This document shows positions 46,384 to 57,180 of a stretch of 64,000 nucleotides of DNA, piece after piece. The notes beneath the pieces are model-generated. The model was not told the DNA's origin. It was given only the letters and a program-made list of their open reading frames with translations, and did no database searches. The stretch's first letter is position 1. Every line of letters starts with the position of its first letter. The position numbers and the translations under genes were made by a program. Origin of the DNA: Rhodamnia argentea (taxonomy: Eukaryota; Streptophyta; Magnoliopsida; Myrtales; Myrtaceae); the NCBI RefSeq assembly GCF_020921035.1, contig NC_063156.1:28382283-28446282 (forward strand), given 5' to 3'.

Positions 46384-46677
46384 CCCCCGATCAGTCCTAA
46401 ACCTATTAGATGAATACAAATTTGGTCCTAAACTTTTGAATTCTATCAATGCGATCCTTCCGGCCAATTTTGTCTGGAGATCATTGATGTGGCGGTGTGC
46501 CACGTAGGATAGTCATCAATAACTGGACCGGAACATCGGTAATCTCTAGTAAAAATTGGCCAGAATGATTATATTGGGATTTTGAAAAAAAATTTAGGAC
46601 TAAATTGGCAAAATTGAAAATTTTAGGATTTAATTTACATTCGTCCACTAGGTTTATGACTCATTGGGTAATTTCCC
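46384..46677. mobile_element. MITE-like element next to the microsatellite
   Basis: Self-complementary ends (cagtcctaaacctatt on the left; complement of aggtttatgactcattggg on the right) and an inner inverted pair 'gatccttccggccaattttg' / 'aaaattggccagaatgatt'. It shares core words with 42728-43038. The left border abuts the TA repeat, so the exact end is unclear. Confidence 0.5.
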
Positions 46678-46986
46678 CATTGAAAAAGCTAGTAACATGA
46701 CAAGCGCCCTTATGCCCCTATCACTTGACGCCCGACTCTTTTGTTACTATACTAATGTGATTCTATGTCTTCGATGATTCGGTGCAGCGAGAAGAGATGG
46801 CCAATAAGGGTGTGTTTTGTTACACAAAAATTTTCTTGATAAATTCAAATGTTTTTCATGAAAATCATTTTCGGAATGAATACTAGTTTTCATTTGTCTT
46901 GAGGTTTTGGGAAAGTGGTTTCCTTCCCGATAGAAGGAGAAGTCGTTTTTCCCCAAATCTAATCTTGTTGTTTTTCCAATCCATGG

Positions 46987-47683
46987 GGAAAATTGTCAAA
47001 AAAAGTCATAATTTATTGCATTTTTATCAATTCAGTCCTGACTTTTTGAATTATGCCAATTCAGTTCTAAACCTTTTGTACTTGTGTCATTTCGGTCCAT
47101 TCAACAAACTTTGGCCACCAAAGATCGATGTGGATAAAATTTAATGATATTTTAATATTCTTTGGAATTATTTTTTTCTTTTTTTTTTTCTTTTCTTTTT
47201 TTTTTTGCCTTTCTTCTTCCTCAAACCGACCACCGTGGCGACCGACCAAAGGTTAGGGTCGATGAGGTCGGCCTTGCCCAGCCATGGCGAGGCGTGACCT
47301 CGCCCATATTTGGCCCGGGCGAGGTGACCCCCTGCCCGTGGCGGATGGGGGTGAGCTTCGCCCGAGGCCGGGAGGTTGATCTCACTAGTGGCAACCGGCG
47401 GGAGAAAGAAGGAAGGGAAATAAAGGAAAGAGAAAAAAAAATAATTCAAAATGTATAAAAATATTATTAAAAATTATCCATGTTTACATCACCCGATAAA
47501 GTTGGTAGGACGGACTAAATTGACATACATGCAAAAGGTTTATAACTGAATTGGAAAAAAAAAGGTTTAGGATTAAATGGGCACAAATGTAAAAGATTTA
47601 GGACTGAATTAGCCAAATTATAAAGTTTAAGACTGAATTTATAAAAATATACTAGATTTAAGATTTTTTAGATAATTTTCTTT
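46987..47683. mobile_element. MULE-like element with GC-rich core, perfect 9-bp duplication
   Basis: AATCCATGG flanks the element on both sides (46978-46986 and 47684-47692). Ends GGAAAATTGTCAAAAAAAGTC and, complemented from the right, AAAGAAAATTATCTAAAAAATC are diverged inverted repeats, with 'attcagtcctgac'/'actgaatt' subterminal words. The centre 47220-47400 is GC-rich ('cgaggcgtgacctcgccc') and resembles the cores of the 8.1-kb and 48-kb repeats. No real ORF. Confidence 0.8.
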
Positions 47684-48289
47684 AATCCATGGAAAATATT
47701 TTCATTAGATGTTTTCACGTCATCCAAATATCGAAAAATCAAAAAAATAATTTCTCGAAAACAGTTTTCCAGCTAACGAGAGGACCCTACTTTTGAAATC
47801 GAGCAAACTTTGTGGGCTAATCAAGACGAAGGGCATGAAATGCCTGCTACTTTTGTTCAGTCATTCGGACGGACAGCCATTGGACCCCGAATGAGATTCC
47901 TCAAAGAGGCAAAAGGCCATTTCAGGTTTCGTACTTTCCGGAGGGACCATATAAAAAATAAAAAACCAACGAACCCTTCAACATCGAAACCTCGAATAAT
48001 TCAAGAAAAAATTTCAAATAAGGATCCAAAGTATCTTCGTTTTTTCAAATAAGAACCTGAATTAAATATTATTTCAAATAAGGCCCTAAAGTGCTCAAAT
48101 TATTTTAAAAAAGGACATATCCAAAGGGTATTTTTGTCTTTTAAATTTTTAAATATTTTTCATTTTTTCTTATTCTCTTTTCCTTTTTTTTTTTTTCCTT
48201 TTACCTCCCTTTCCCTCCCCAAGCCATCGCCGACCTCCAAACAAGGCCCGGCCGCCAGCCGAGGCGAGGGCAAGGGCTGCCTTCGCCTC

Positions 48290-48655
48290 CGTCAAGCGAG
48301 GCTAGTGGGCGGGCGAGGTCGGCTCATGCGCATCGTCGCCCATCGCCGCCGCCACCACTGCGTCGCTCACCGAGACATTAAGCCCGACAACATACTCTTC
48401 GACTCCCGGGGGTGGCCGAGGCTCGTGGACTTTGGCTTCGCAGAGGTGATCGGTGAAGAAGCGACAGTGGCGCCGAGGGGCACGCCGTACCCGCGACATC
48501 GAAGGTGGTGGCGGGGAGGGCATATAGGGATAAGGTGGATGTGCGTAGCGTGGGGGTGGTGCCTAATCTTGGCTCCGATACTCTCACACCCTCAATGCCG
48601 TAGATTTTCACTCTCAAAGAATTTGAAAACTCGTTTATGTGAATCTTGAACCAAA
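48290..48655 (+). pseudogene. captured PEPC-kinase-like protein kinase fragment
   Basis: The plus strand reads CVAHRDIKPDNILFDSRGWP, RLVDFGFAEV and APRGTPY. These are the catalytic loop (HRDIKPDN), the DFG motif of a Ser/Thr kinase (as DFGF) and the start of the P+1 loop. After GTPY the frame shifts: in the next frame the sequence continues KVVAGRAYRDKVDVRSVGVV, the expected subdomain IX region. HRDIKPDNILFDS is characteristic of PEP-carboxylase kinases and close relatives. The N-lobe and the C-terminal half are missing and a MULE is inserted just downstream, so this is a dead captured fragment inside the Pack-MULE, not a gene. Confidence 0.75.
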
Positions 48656-48671
48656 CACACAAAACTCTTGA

Positions 48672-49905
48672 GGGTTTTTTTTCAAAATATATATTTTTTT
48701 AAAAATATTTACAAAAATATTTTTTAAAAATAAATATTTACAAATTTTGGCCTCGCTCGGCAATCCAATCGCCGAGCGAGGCCCGCTCAGCAGTTGGGTT
48801 GCCAAGCAAGAGCCGCTCGGCGGTTTGGGTCTTGAGCAAGGCGACCACCAGGCCCACGCGACATTTTTTTTTTTTTGTTGTAAATTTTGAATTTTTTTTA
48901 ATTATTGATACTTAGAATGTTTATTTTATTTATAATTTTTTTTTTCTTGTGAAGCTTATATTTATAACATTATTAGCAATAATTAATGTAAATATTTATA
49001 GGTGGGAAACCGCAGACAAAGAGTTAAAAACCGCATGGAAAGATTAAAAACCGCTGCAAAAGAATAGAAACGAGTAAAGAAATGGTAAAACTTTGGAAGA
49101 GCATATCTCATCACCCGGGCGTCCGTTTGAGACGATTTTTTTTTTATTTCACATAATTTTCGAGACGAATCCATTGGCAAACAGCCGTAGGCGGTTTGGC
49201 CAGCCTTTTTCCTTAAAAAATGCCGTTTTCCTTCTCAATTTTGTATTTTCTCCCTTCGGTGCTACTTTTCGATATCGAACGAACCCTCCTTTCCCTTCTG
49301 TTTGGCCCGGCTGAAAAATGCCGTTTTCGTTTGGGGAAAGAGGGAAATGAGGGTTCGTTCGATATCAAGAAGTAGGACCGAAGGGAGAAAATGCAAAATT
49401 GAGAAGGAAAACGGCATTTTTTGGGGAAAAAGGCCGGCCAAACCACCTACAGTTGTTTGCCAATGGATTCGTCTCGAAAATTATGTGAAATAAAAAAAAA
49501 ATCGTCTCAAACGGACGCCCGGGCGATGAGATATGCTCTTCCAAAGTTTTACCATTTCTTTACTCGTTTCTATTCTTTTTGTGCGGTTTTTAATCTTTCC
49601 ATGCGGTTTTTAACTCTTTTGCTGCGGTTTCCCACCTATAAATATTTACATTAATTATTGCTAATAATGTTATAAATATAAGCTTCACAAGAAAAAAAAA
49701 ATTATAAATAAAATAAACATTCTAAGTATCAATAATTAAAAAAAATTCAAAATTTACAAAAAAAAAAATGCCGCCCGAGCCCGTGGGCTGCCGAGCGGGC
49801 CTCGCTCGGCAACCCAACCGCCGAGCAAGGCCCAAATCCATAAATATTTATTTTAAAAAAAAAAAATCTAAATATTTAAAAAAAATTATTTTGGGAAAAA
49901 AACCC
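48672..49905. mobile_element. palindromic (foldback) MULE inserted in the Pack-MULE
   Basis: Almost the whole 1.23 kb is one inverted repeat. The arms run from GGGTTTTTTTTC at 48672 inward to about 49310 and back out to GAAAAAAACCC at 49905, with the centre near 49315 (gttggcccggctgaaaaatgccg). Identity is highest over about 48880-49310 versus 49320-49755, where both arms encode the same spurious peptide (MDSSRKLCEIKKKSSQTDAR). Flanks aactcttga (48663-48671) and aactctgga (49906-49914) match at 8 of 9 positions. Outer arms are more diverged and contain GC-rich 'ggcctcgctcggcaa' words. No transposase. Confidence 0.88.
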
Positions 49906-49919
49906 AACTCTGGACATGG

Positions 49920-50160
49920 AACACAGAGGGAAGGAGGGAGGGAGAGAGAAAGAGAGAGACCGTACCAACTTTCGATCCAGAAACGGTGGAGAGAGTGAGA
50001 AGAACACCGTGAACAGCAACAAAAACCAGAGCAAGAGCGAAGAAGACCAAGCCGATGCGATTGAGAGGAGACCCATCTTCCTGTTCTTGATGCTCTGCTC
50101 CTGTCACGCTCACCAGAAACAAAAGTATGGTCAAGGAGATCAGAAAGTTTTGTTTCAAAT
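49920..50160 (-). pseudogene. possible captured fragment, hydrophobic peptide, unidentified
   Basis: Between the inner MULE and the right arm of the Pack-MULE, the minus strand reads MKQNFLISLTILLFLVSVTGAEHQ, then RIGLVFFALALVFVAVHGVLL. This looks like a signal peptide plus a transmembrane segment. It may derive from a captured exon. I do not recognise the family, and chance is possible in such hydrophobic-biased DNA. Confidence 0.3.
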
Positions 50161-50508
50161 TTGCGACCCATTAGGGCCATTCCGATGCATCTAATCCTAG
50201 GGCCCATCATAAAATCGTCAACTTGAAAAGATGCTTGATGCAGGGCATCCATGGGTGACCGGCTGGTCCTTCGGCGATGGCCTTGGAAGGGGAGGAAAAA
50301 GAAAAAAAGAAAAAGAGGAAAGAAGAAAGAAAACAGAAAAATAAAAAAAATCAAAAAGTTAAAGGACGAAAATGCCCTTTGATCAGACCCTTTTTTTGAA
50401 ATAATTTGAAGACTTCAGGTTCTTATTTCAAACAATATTCACTTCGAGTCCTTATTTGGGAAAAACGAAGATATTTTAGGTCTTTATTTGAAAATTTTCG
50501 AATAATTC

Positions 50509-52167
50509 GGAACACCAACCCTAAAAAGAGCGAACACGCGTACGCAGACAAGGCGAAGATGGAGACAATTCTGCCCAAATAGTGTCCACTGTCCGCTTCG
50601 CTCGCGCGCTTCGTCTCCTAGGCTCCGTCCCGTCGCGCGTAGAAATACCGGAAATGGTAAGAGGAAAGGGAAAGCCGGAAAGCAAAGCGGGGTCGCCGCC
50701 CCATTCCGGAGTGAACCTTTGTTGCTCGTATGCATCGATGTATGAAGTCGACATGATGTGATGTGACGGATCATCGTTGCAAACTTCCGTTAATAATTGT
50801 CTTCGAGATACTTGCTAAACGATAGGACAACATGGTATTGTCATTCTCAGTGTAAGCTTTGTTTTAGCCTTCGAAATTTCAGGGTCCGAACGATTTGGTC
50901 TCTTCTGACTTTTGTTAAATTAAGTTCTCTAATTTCTTTTTGTTTGTGCGATTCGGTTGTCTGGGCTACGTTTCGTCCAATTAGGTGCTCTAATTTTTTC
51001 AATTTGTGCAATCAAATCTCTTGTTTAATTGTTTCGTACTAAACTGTTAAATTAATCAATGACATGTGGGAAAATGGTATACGATGCCAATGCAGCACCA
51101 AATTAACGTTAAATCGGAAAAAGAAAAGCTCGGAAATAAAAAAAAATGAAACTCTAATTTGACGATATTAGTTTCGATGAGTGAATGAAACACTCATTGG
51201 TGGCATGTCATTATTAAGTAAGGCTTTTTAAATAAATTTTGCGTGCGTGTATCATTGGAGTTTGTAAGTATTATCATATATAATTTGATAGAGCCGCAGT
51301 GTTCGAACGAGGTTGCACATTCTGACACGGGAACAACACTGGAACGCCGCATGCCGCGCCACGTGCGCGCCACCTCCGCACCGCCCACTCCACGGTCCCA
51401 CAGTCCCCACACAAACGAACACACACACACACGCCTGCGAACGACTAACGAAAGACGCCACCGCAAACGACAACGTTTTTCCGAGGGCGCTCCTTTGTAG
51501 TTTTGTCGGACCCTTCTTTCAACCTTTTCCCAAGACGCAAGCTTCGCAACTTGCCCGACATTGAACAATACAATTCGAACTTTTCTAAAGGATTAATGCT
51601 AGCTAGGGTTTCGCTGAGATTAGCAACACAAGCCACAAATTTTTTGAAAAAAAAAATGAATCAATAATATTTTTTATGATGCAAAATATATTAATATCGT
51701 TAACTTTACAGTGAATTAAAAACGGTCACATAATCATTTCTTGCTAGCACGAAAGTCAATGTTGTAAGTTATTTTTAATCACGCGAGAGACGATCTCTCG
51801 CGCTAATGGTATGTTAGATCTATAATTGAAATGGCATCGTCACAATAAGTATTTTCCAAATCTCAAATAATACGCTCGTGTTATAAGAGCCAATTACATA
51901 GACCCGTGTATTGACCATTAACGAAAGGATCTACCCTAGCACACCTAAATATTGTCGAATATCATTCCATTATTGTCCACAATCGAACTTTGGGGGACTA
52001 ATATTTACATACATGGAACCAAAAGTCGCGATTATTATTATTTTTTTTTGTGAAGTTGTAAGAAGACTAAGAGTAACAACAACGCATAACGACGGCGATG
52101 ACAAATCGTTGTCCGGAGCGAGGGAGGGAGGGAGAAAGTGAAAAGCGAAGCTTAGCGACGCTGGGCG
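50509..52167. other. intergenic
   Basis: Open frames around 51194-51640 are on both strands and show no domain; the GC-rich patch 51290-51480 causes them. The last part should contain the 3' UTR of the small minus-strand gene. No gene is supported. Confidence 0.4.
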
Positions 52168-52697
52168 TCATGCAGTTTTGGAGGCATCGGCGAGCATCTT
52201 CTGGATCCTCTGTCTTGTCTCCACTCGCGAGCCTCTCCCCTCGCCTCTCGCGCTCCTCCCGTAGGCCTCGAAGAACGCCTCGTTCTCTTTCTCCAGCTCC
52301 TTCCACACTGCAAAAAACCCAATGAACTCTCTGATCTGCCGGCTGGTTTCATCGTCATGGTCTCGAAGCGGTTCGAGGACCATGTCTCCAGCCTTTCGTA
52401 CACATTCCAGCTGGCCAAGCACGATACAGAACAAAAGGTGATAAAAGGGAAAGAAGGAGGGAAAAACAACCTGTGGAAGTGACGACGGGCTGGATGTTTG
52501 CATGCTGGGAGAGAGCCTCCATGCACTCTTCTTTGCTCATGTTGAAGAGTATGCACTCCTCTATCAGGTGGTGCACCTGCACGCACCCACACCCCATCTA
52601 TACATATTACATCCGATCAGATCACCTACTTTGGATCGACAACTTGGACTGACGACAGACATACCATTCGGACATACGAAGAAGAGGCGTCCCCCAT
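52168..52697 (-). CDS. small plant-specific protein, TIGR01589-type domain
   Basis: Three exons: 52697-52665, 52576-52471 and 52307-52168. All are GT-AG with matching phases (33+106+140 nt), giving 92 aa. Sequence landmarks are SSSYVRMVHHLIEECILFNM, SKEECMEALSQHANIQPVV and TSTVWKELEKENEAFFEAY across the exon joins, then a basic tail ending QRIQKMLADASKTA. This matches the short plant-only helical domain (VQHLIE-C-x-MSKEECMEAL-x-HA-I-P-VT-TVW-ELE-EN-EFF-AY) catalogued as an uncharacterised plant domain. The molecular function is unknown. The 11-codon first exon was chosen because its donor is good and it supplies the usual SSSYV.M lead-in; the in-frame alternative start at 52597 lies in what is better read as intron. 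ACGTG boxes upstream suggest stress or ABA control. Confidence 0.88.
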
Positions 52698-53500
52698 GAC
52701 GATCGGCCGAGAATCTTTAAAGGGGAGAAAGAGCTCGATCAGATTTTTCCGGGAAAATTATCAGCAGACAGGAAAATGAAAGGGAGACGGAGGACTGGAA
52801 CGGGGGAAAAAGGAGAGAAAAGAGGAAGGGGCTAGATCAAGGAAGCCGAATGATGGTCCAAAATATTATAAACATGTGACGACAGTCTGTGGTGCAATGG
52901 CATGTTTGTAACGTTTTGGCAACATGGGTAGGTCGAAAGGCCCCCCCAAAAAAAAATAAAAGAAGGAAATTTGGGAAAAATAAATAAATTTTTTGGAAGG
53001 AGGGGGGAAAAAGGTAATGACGTCAGCGCGTCCAGGGGGGTGGGGCCCAGGCTCCCACGTGGGACGAGGGACATGATTGGTGGAGAGGGGATTAGAGGAG
53101 ATTCTGCAAGCAACCCACGAAGAACTGTTTTTGTGCCTCGGTCACTGCGGGGGGGCTGTGCCACGGTGGCAAGGCCCACGTGACGACCGCCTGTGGAGGT
53201 CCTCTAATGACTCGTCACGTGGCGGACCCGCAGTCCCCCAAATGGCATGGCGGGCCCCCACAACAGGACCCTCGCCGAAAATCGCTTGCGGCTCGCGCGT
53301 ACTTGGAGGCGCCCCCCATGTTGTCTTGCCCACTCCGCTTAGGGCAAGATTTTTTTTTTGCCTTTTTTTATATGCTTGGGGCAAGAATTACGCGTCGGAA
53401 GATTTCACTGAGTGATTTCTATCCTTGAAACTTCATTTTCTTTTATATTTCAAATAATTTTTTAGAGCACGCTCCTGAATGATATGGAACACCTTGATAT
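52698..53500 (-). promoter_or_regulatory. promoter region with ACGTG/G-box cluster
   Basis: Upstream of the 92-aa gene's start (52697). A perfect palindromic G-box is present in tcccacgtggga (about 53053-53064), another CACGTG in 'gcccacgtgacg' (about 53175-53186) and a third in 'gtcacgtggcgg' (about 53213-53224). A TGACGTCA core lies at about 53017-53025. These are binding sites for bZIP/bHLH factors, and clusters of such boxes are typical of ABA- or light-responsive genes. The responsiveness is inference. The region is also GC-rich compared with its surroundings. Confidence 0.6.
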
Positions 53501-54051
53501 TAAAGGGTTTCGATATTCACGAACACTTATTCAATAACCTCGTACTTTTATGTAGAACGTACGGCACTTCAAAGTTCATTATAATCATGCGAAATATGGT
53601 TCTCGTTATTTTCTGACCGGGCACCGGTGTAGCGCTGGCCATAAGTCCAACATTTTGAATTCCGCAAACGGGAACGACTTTTCTGTGCGTCAAGAATTTA
53701 CCCCGAAGGAAGGACAGAAACCTCGTCCTTTTATCCCGGCGCAAAGTACGGACGTAAAGTCCCGCAAATGTTGTCGACGACGACATTGTTCTTTTGACAC
53801 GCACAATGGGACTTCTTCATGATGGTTCGGGAGTCCAGCTCGGGATTGAGTAGGCGACGACATTGGTGTAGACCCTCCATAACACGAGTTCTTTCTGGTT
53901 AATTAGTGGAAAATTCTCGATCCCTGAGAAATTCGGCCTGCAGATCTTTGCATCCCGATCAATCTAGTGTCATATATGTCACGATTTTCTATAGAAAACA
54001 ACTATTGTGTGTGTCTATTATATATAATGTGAATATCATAGAGGACGAGGT
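53500..54051. other. intergenic
   Basis: No gene recognised. The minus-strand ORF 53517-53804 has no recognisable domain. Confidence 0.35.
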
Positions 54052-54060
54052 TAATTTATT

Positions 54061-54638
54061 GAGATAAGTGTTTTAGAAGTGCTAAAGCTTATCCACGAAC
54101 GTGCATTTAAGTCTTGAAAATCTAGGAAAAGGCAACCAAGTTACAAAACTTGTGAAATTAGTACAATTAAGTACTTATATTAACTCCGTTCAATTAGATC
54201 GACGTATTGTCTTTCTCATACGCATCTTTTCGAAAATATTTTTTCTCTGCCACACGGCGTTACCATACTAAAATGTGAAATATAAGACTAAAAGATGTGA
54301 TTTTAGCCTAAATCGGGGTGGTTTTCTTTCTTTTTTGTGTTTTTCTAAAATGATTTTTTTATTTTTACATATAATTTAATTAAGGTTCCGAGTAAAAAAT
54401 TATAAATTAGGTCAAAGCGATGTTGTTTGAGCTTTGTATTTCATGTTTTCGTAATGTAATGCCGCGTAGGAGAGAAGAGATACTAAAAAAAACCACTTCA
54501 AAATTTTTTATTAATCTAATTCGACGGAGTTAATTGAAGGATTTGATTGCACGAATTTATTTGATTGCAGTTTTTGTAAGTTTTAGGACCTAATTACACT
54601 TTTATAACAAATTTTAAGACTTTCAATACACATACCCC
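54061..54638. mobile_element. MULE-like element, relative of 44085-44738
   Basis: Flanks taatttatt (54052-54060) and taatttgtt (54639-54647) match at 8 of 9 positions. Ends are gagataagtgttttag on the left and, complemented, ggggtatgtgtattgaaagtcttaaaa on the right. Internal words 'aactccgttcaattagat' and 'aattcgacggagttaattg' form an inner inverted pair, as in the 44-kb copy. Non-coding. Confidence 0.7.
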
Positions 54639-54647
54639 TAATTTGTT

Positions 54648-57180
54648 TTGATCACTACTGATAGATATAAGGAGTTAGAACACCCAACGCGAGTGTTGAT
54701 TGATCTCATGACTGCATTGGATTATGTATTACACCACTTTAAATAGCAAAGGAGCTCATTGCCATTTCGGTATTCCAGAGCCACGAAATTGACTACCGAC
54801 AAGAAATATAAGGTGGCTATGGCGGCATCTATATGAGTCGTAGAATGCTGAAAATAGTAAGAGAGAGAAAATATGAATGCAATATGGATACACGTAAGCC
54901 AATTAATGTCGTGTAATATCGAAAGAATCAAATCAATGAACGATGAGAAACAACACAATCATTGACTTTCACTTATCCGAAAAGTGTAGTATTTCGATTC
55001 TCTTCGTTTAGGCATAAAACAAAGAGTTACGAACAAGGAGGACAAGGAGACGGTAGGTTTTTCGTAAAATAACTTTATATTTCAAATATGATAAATCCCA
55101 TCTATTGCTATCCCGCCTTCCACATGTGATACTTTTATCGGGGTCATATTTTTAACTTGGTTTTATCCTATCTCGGACAGCAACCGGACATTAGACATAC
55201 AAATTCTATCGCGATTTATATCCTGGCCACCAAAGATAGCCTAAGAAACGGTGAAATTCCGACGTGGGACGAGAATCCCACCTTTGGAGGGAAATTAAGT
55301 TGAACAATGAACTTTCTTTCTTTCTTTTTCTTTTTTTTTTTACAGCGATTGAGCTTATATCCACGTTAACAATTATAATCTCGGGGACTTTAGGCCCGCG
55401 CCCATAGTGCGAATATAATGTCGATTCGAGCCGAGACGGCACGGCGACATTATTGTCTGGCGACAATGCGAATCATTTGCGCGACTCGATAATACTTTTA
55501 AATTACCGCACTAAGCTTGGATTAACAATAATATTAGGAGGTGATGATGCAATTACAGCTATAAATGACAATGACGTGGTCGTCTGTTGGCTCACGATCT
55601 TCTAAGAAGGACGTGACGTGTAATAATTGCCAACATCAGATTGCATCAGCTTTTATTGGCAAATGTACTTTTGAGTAATGAAATCCACCGTATCATCTCC
55701 TAGATGGGCTCCTTTTGAAATTAACTCCAAAGAGAGCTTATCCCAAAACTTACGTACGCTATATTGCTAATAGCCTTAAGTGACTAGTGCTGTTCCTTTC
55801 ACAAGATAGATCGTATTATCATGATGTAACCACTGCTCTTACATTTGTACACTTGACTACTTGCTATTATAGTGCCTAATCAATACATAGAGAAATTTAG
55901 AATTTCCAATTAACTTAGATTGTACTTGCAGTATTCAAGGGGTCCAACCCTCTTCTTAGCTTCGCTGCTCCTTATATACAGAAGTTTTCAAACTATCTGT
56001 TGGAGACCTTCAAGGACAACCAACCAGCCGTTTAATAGTCGTTTGGGACCTTAGACAGAGTTAGGATTGCTCCAGCAATCGCTTCCTTTGACAAGTTTCC
56101 TAAATGGAGCATGTTGCAATTATCTTAAAGTAGAAAGTTGCTAGCTGCTTTTCTGATTGCTACTAACTTCGGTCCTATAGCGGCTATTTTCTCTACCATC
56201 AACAGTCATCTTCCAACGTATATCCTCACCATCATGAGAGCCAATGCATCGCGATCTGGTAAACACTATTGCCGGTGCAAATTGTGAGTGATCTGGTTGA
56301 CGATCTCTAATGACGATACCGACCAAATGACACGTGACGACATGACCGATGATCTTTCCACCTTTATTAGTACCCAAAGACTTTCAAGAACACAAGCTCC
56401 ACTCCGGTCCTCCCAAGCTACCATGAGATACCACTCACATCGATAGTTTCTTTCCTAATCGTCAAAGCGTAGTTTTTCGTCTTTGCCAATACAAGGAATC
56501 ATTGATAATACGTTAACCGATTTCACCATTTGCACTTGTCATTGCAAACATCAGTACTCAAGATAGTTTTGGAATCATTCAATTTTGGTACGCATGTTTT
56601 CACTGTTATTTTCAATCAATGGTGTGCACTTGTATCAGATTTTGTGCTTTTATAAGATATTTATGCATGTTGCATATTTTAAGTTGTATTCATATATGAG
56701 TTTCATGATTTAGAACTTCATATTTTAGGAATCATGAAGTAACTAGAAAATTACGTAATTTAGATTAGGACTAAATATAAATTATTTTCATGTTTAATTA
56801 GGTCTTATATATATTTAGGCATATTTCTTAATTTAACTAACAAAGAAAATCCAAAAGTACCTCATGCATATTTCATATGAAATGATTATATGTCATGTAT
56901 TGCATGTCATTTGGTGATAACATGTGTAGGGTCATGCAGATGAAATTATCCATATTAACAATTTCATCTCATGCATTTCATATAGTTTAATTTTTATAAA
57001 AAGAAAATATAAAAAAAAGTCAATGTTGCATCGATATGTCATCAAGGTGAGTATGATCAGGTTCTAGCTTCGGCCCAAATCTTTTTGCCTATTCCTACAT
57101 GCAAGCTCTCTTAATTAAAATTATATTCTACTGTTTTGTAACGCAATTCTACTGTGGTGTCTCAATCACTGTGCGGTGTC
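54648..57180. other. gene-poor, AT-rich; LTR-like promoter near 55970
   Basis: On the minus strand 'gtatataaggagcagcgaag' (about 55963-55982) resembles an LTR TATA region and may mark a solo LTR between roughly 55800 and 56150. Borders were not found. 56560-57060 is AT-rich with repeated 'tcatatgaaatg/catgtattgcatgtcat' words. ORFs at 54722, 55206 and 56141 have no recognisable domains. Confidence 0.3.

Larger units (their letters stand above)
48003..50499. mobile_element. large Pack-MULE, perfect 9-bp duplication
   Basis: GAATAATTC occurs at both edges (47994-48002 and 50500-50508). The arms are about 150 bp inverted repeats: 'tttcaaataaggatccaaagtatcttcg', 'aaataagaacctgaa', 'aaataaggccctaaagtgctc' on the left, with complementary copies at 50360-50499. 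The interior holds a kinase-derived fragment (48290-48660), a second MULE inserted at 48672-49905, and an unidentified fragment at 49920-50160. No transposase. Net of the inserted element it is about 1.25 kb. Confidence 0.88.

Noticed and set aside
48134-48649. 171-codon ORF with a kinase motif as a functional gene
   Set aside because: It lacks the ATP-binding lobe and the C-terminal half, has a frameshift after GTPY, and lies between MULE arms, so it is a captured fragment.
48983-49654. Two ORFs of 65 and 77 codons with the same peptide as a duplicated gene pair
   Set aside because: They are the same sequence in the two arms of a palindromic element; there is no independent support for translation.
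52355-52597. Start of the small gene at 52597 (MGCGCVQVHH)
   Set aside because: The bases before GTGCACCACCTG form a good intron acceptor and an 11-codon upstream exon (MGDASSSYVRM) restores the usual N-terminus of the family.
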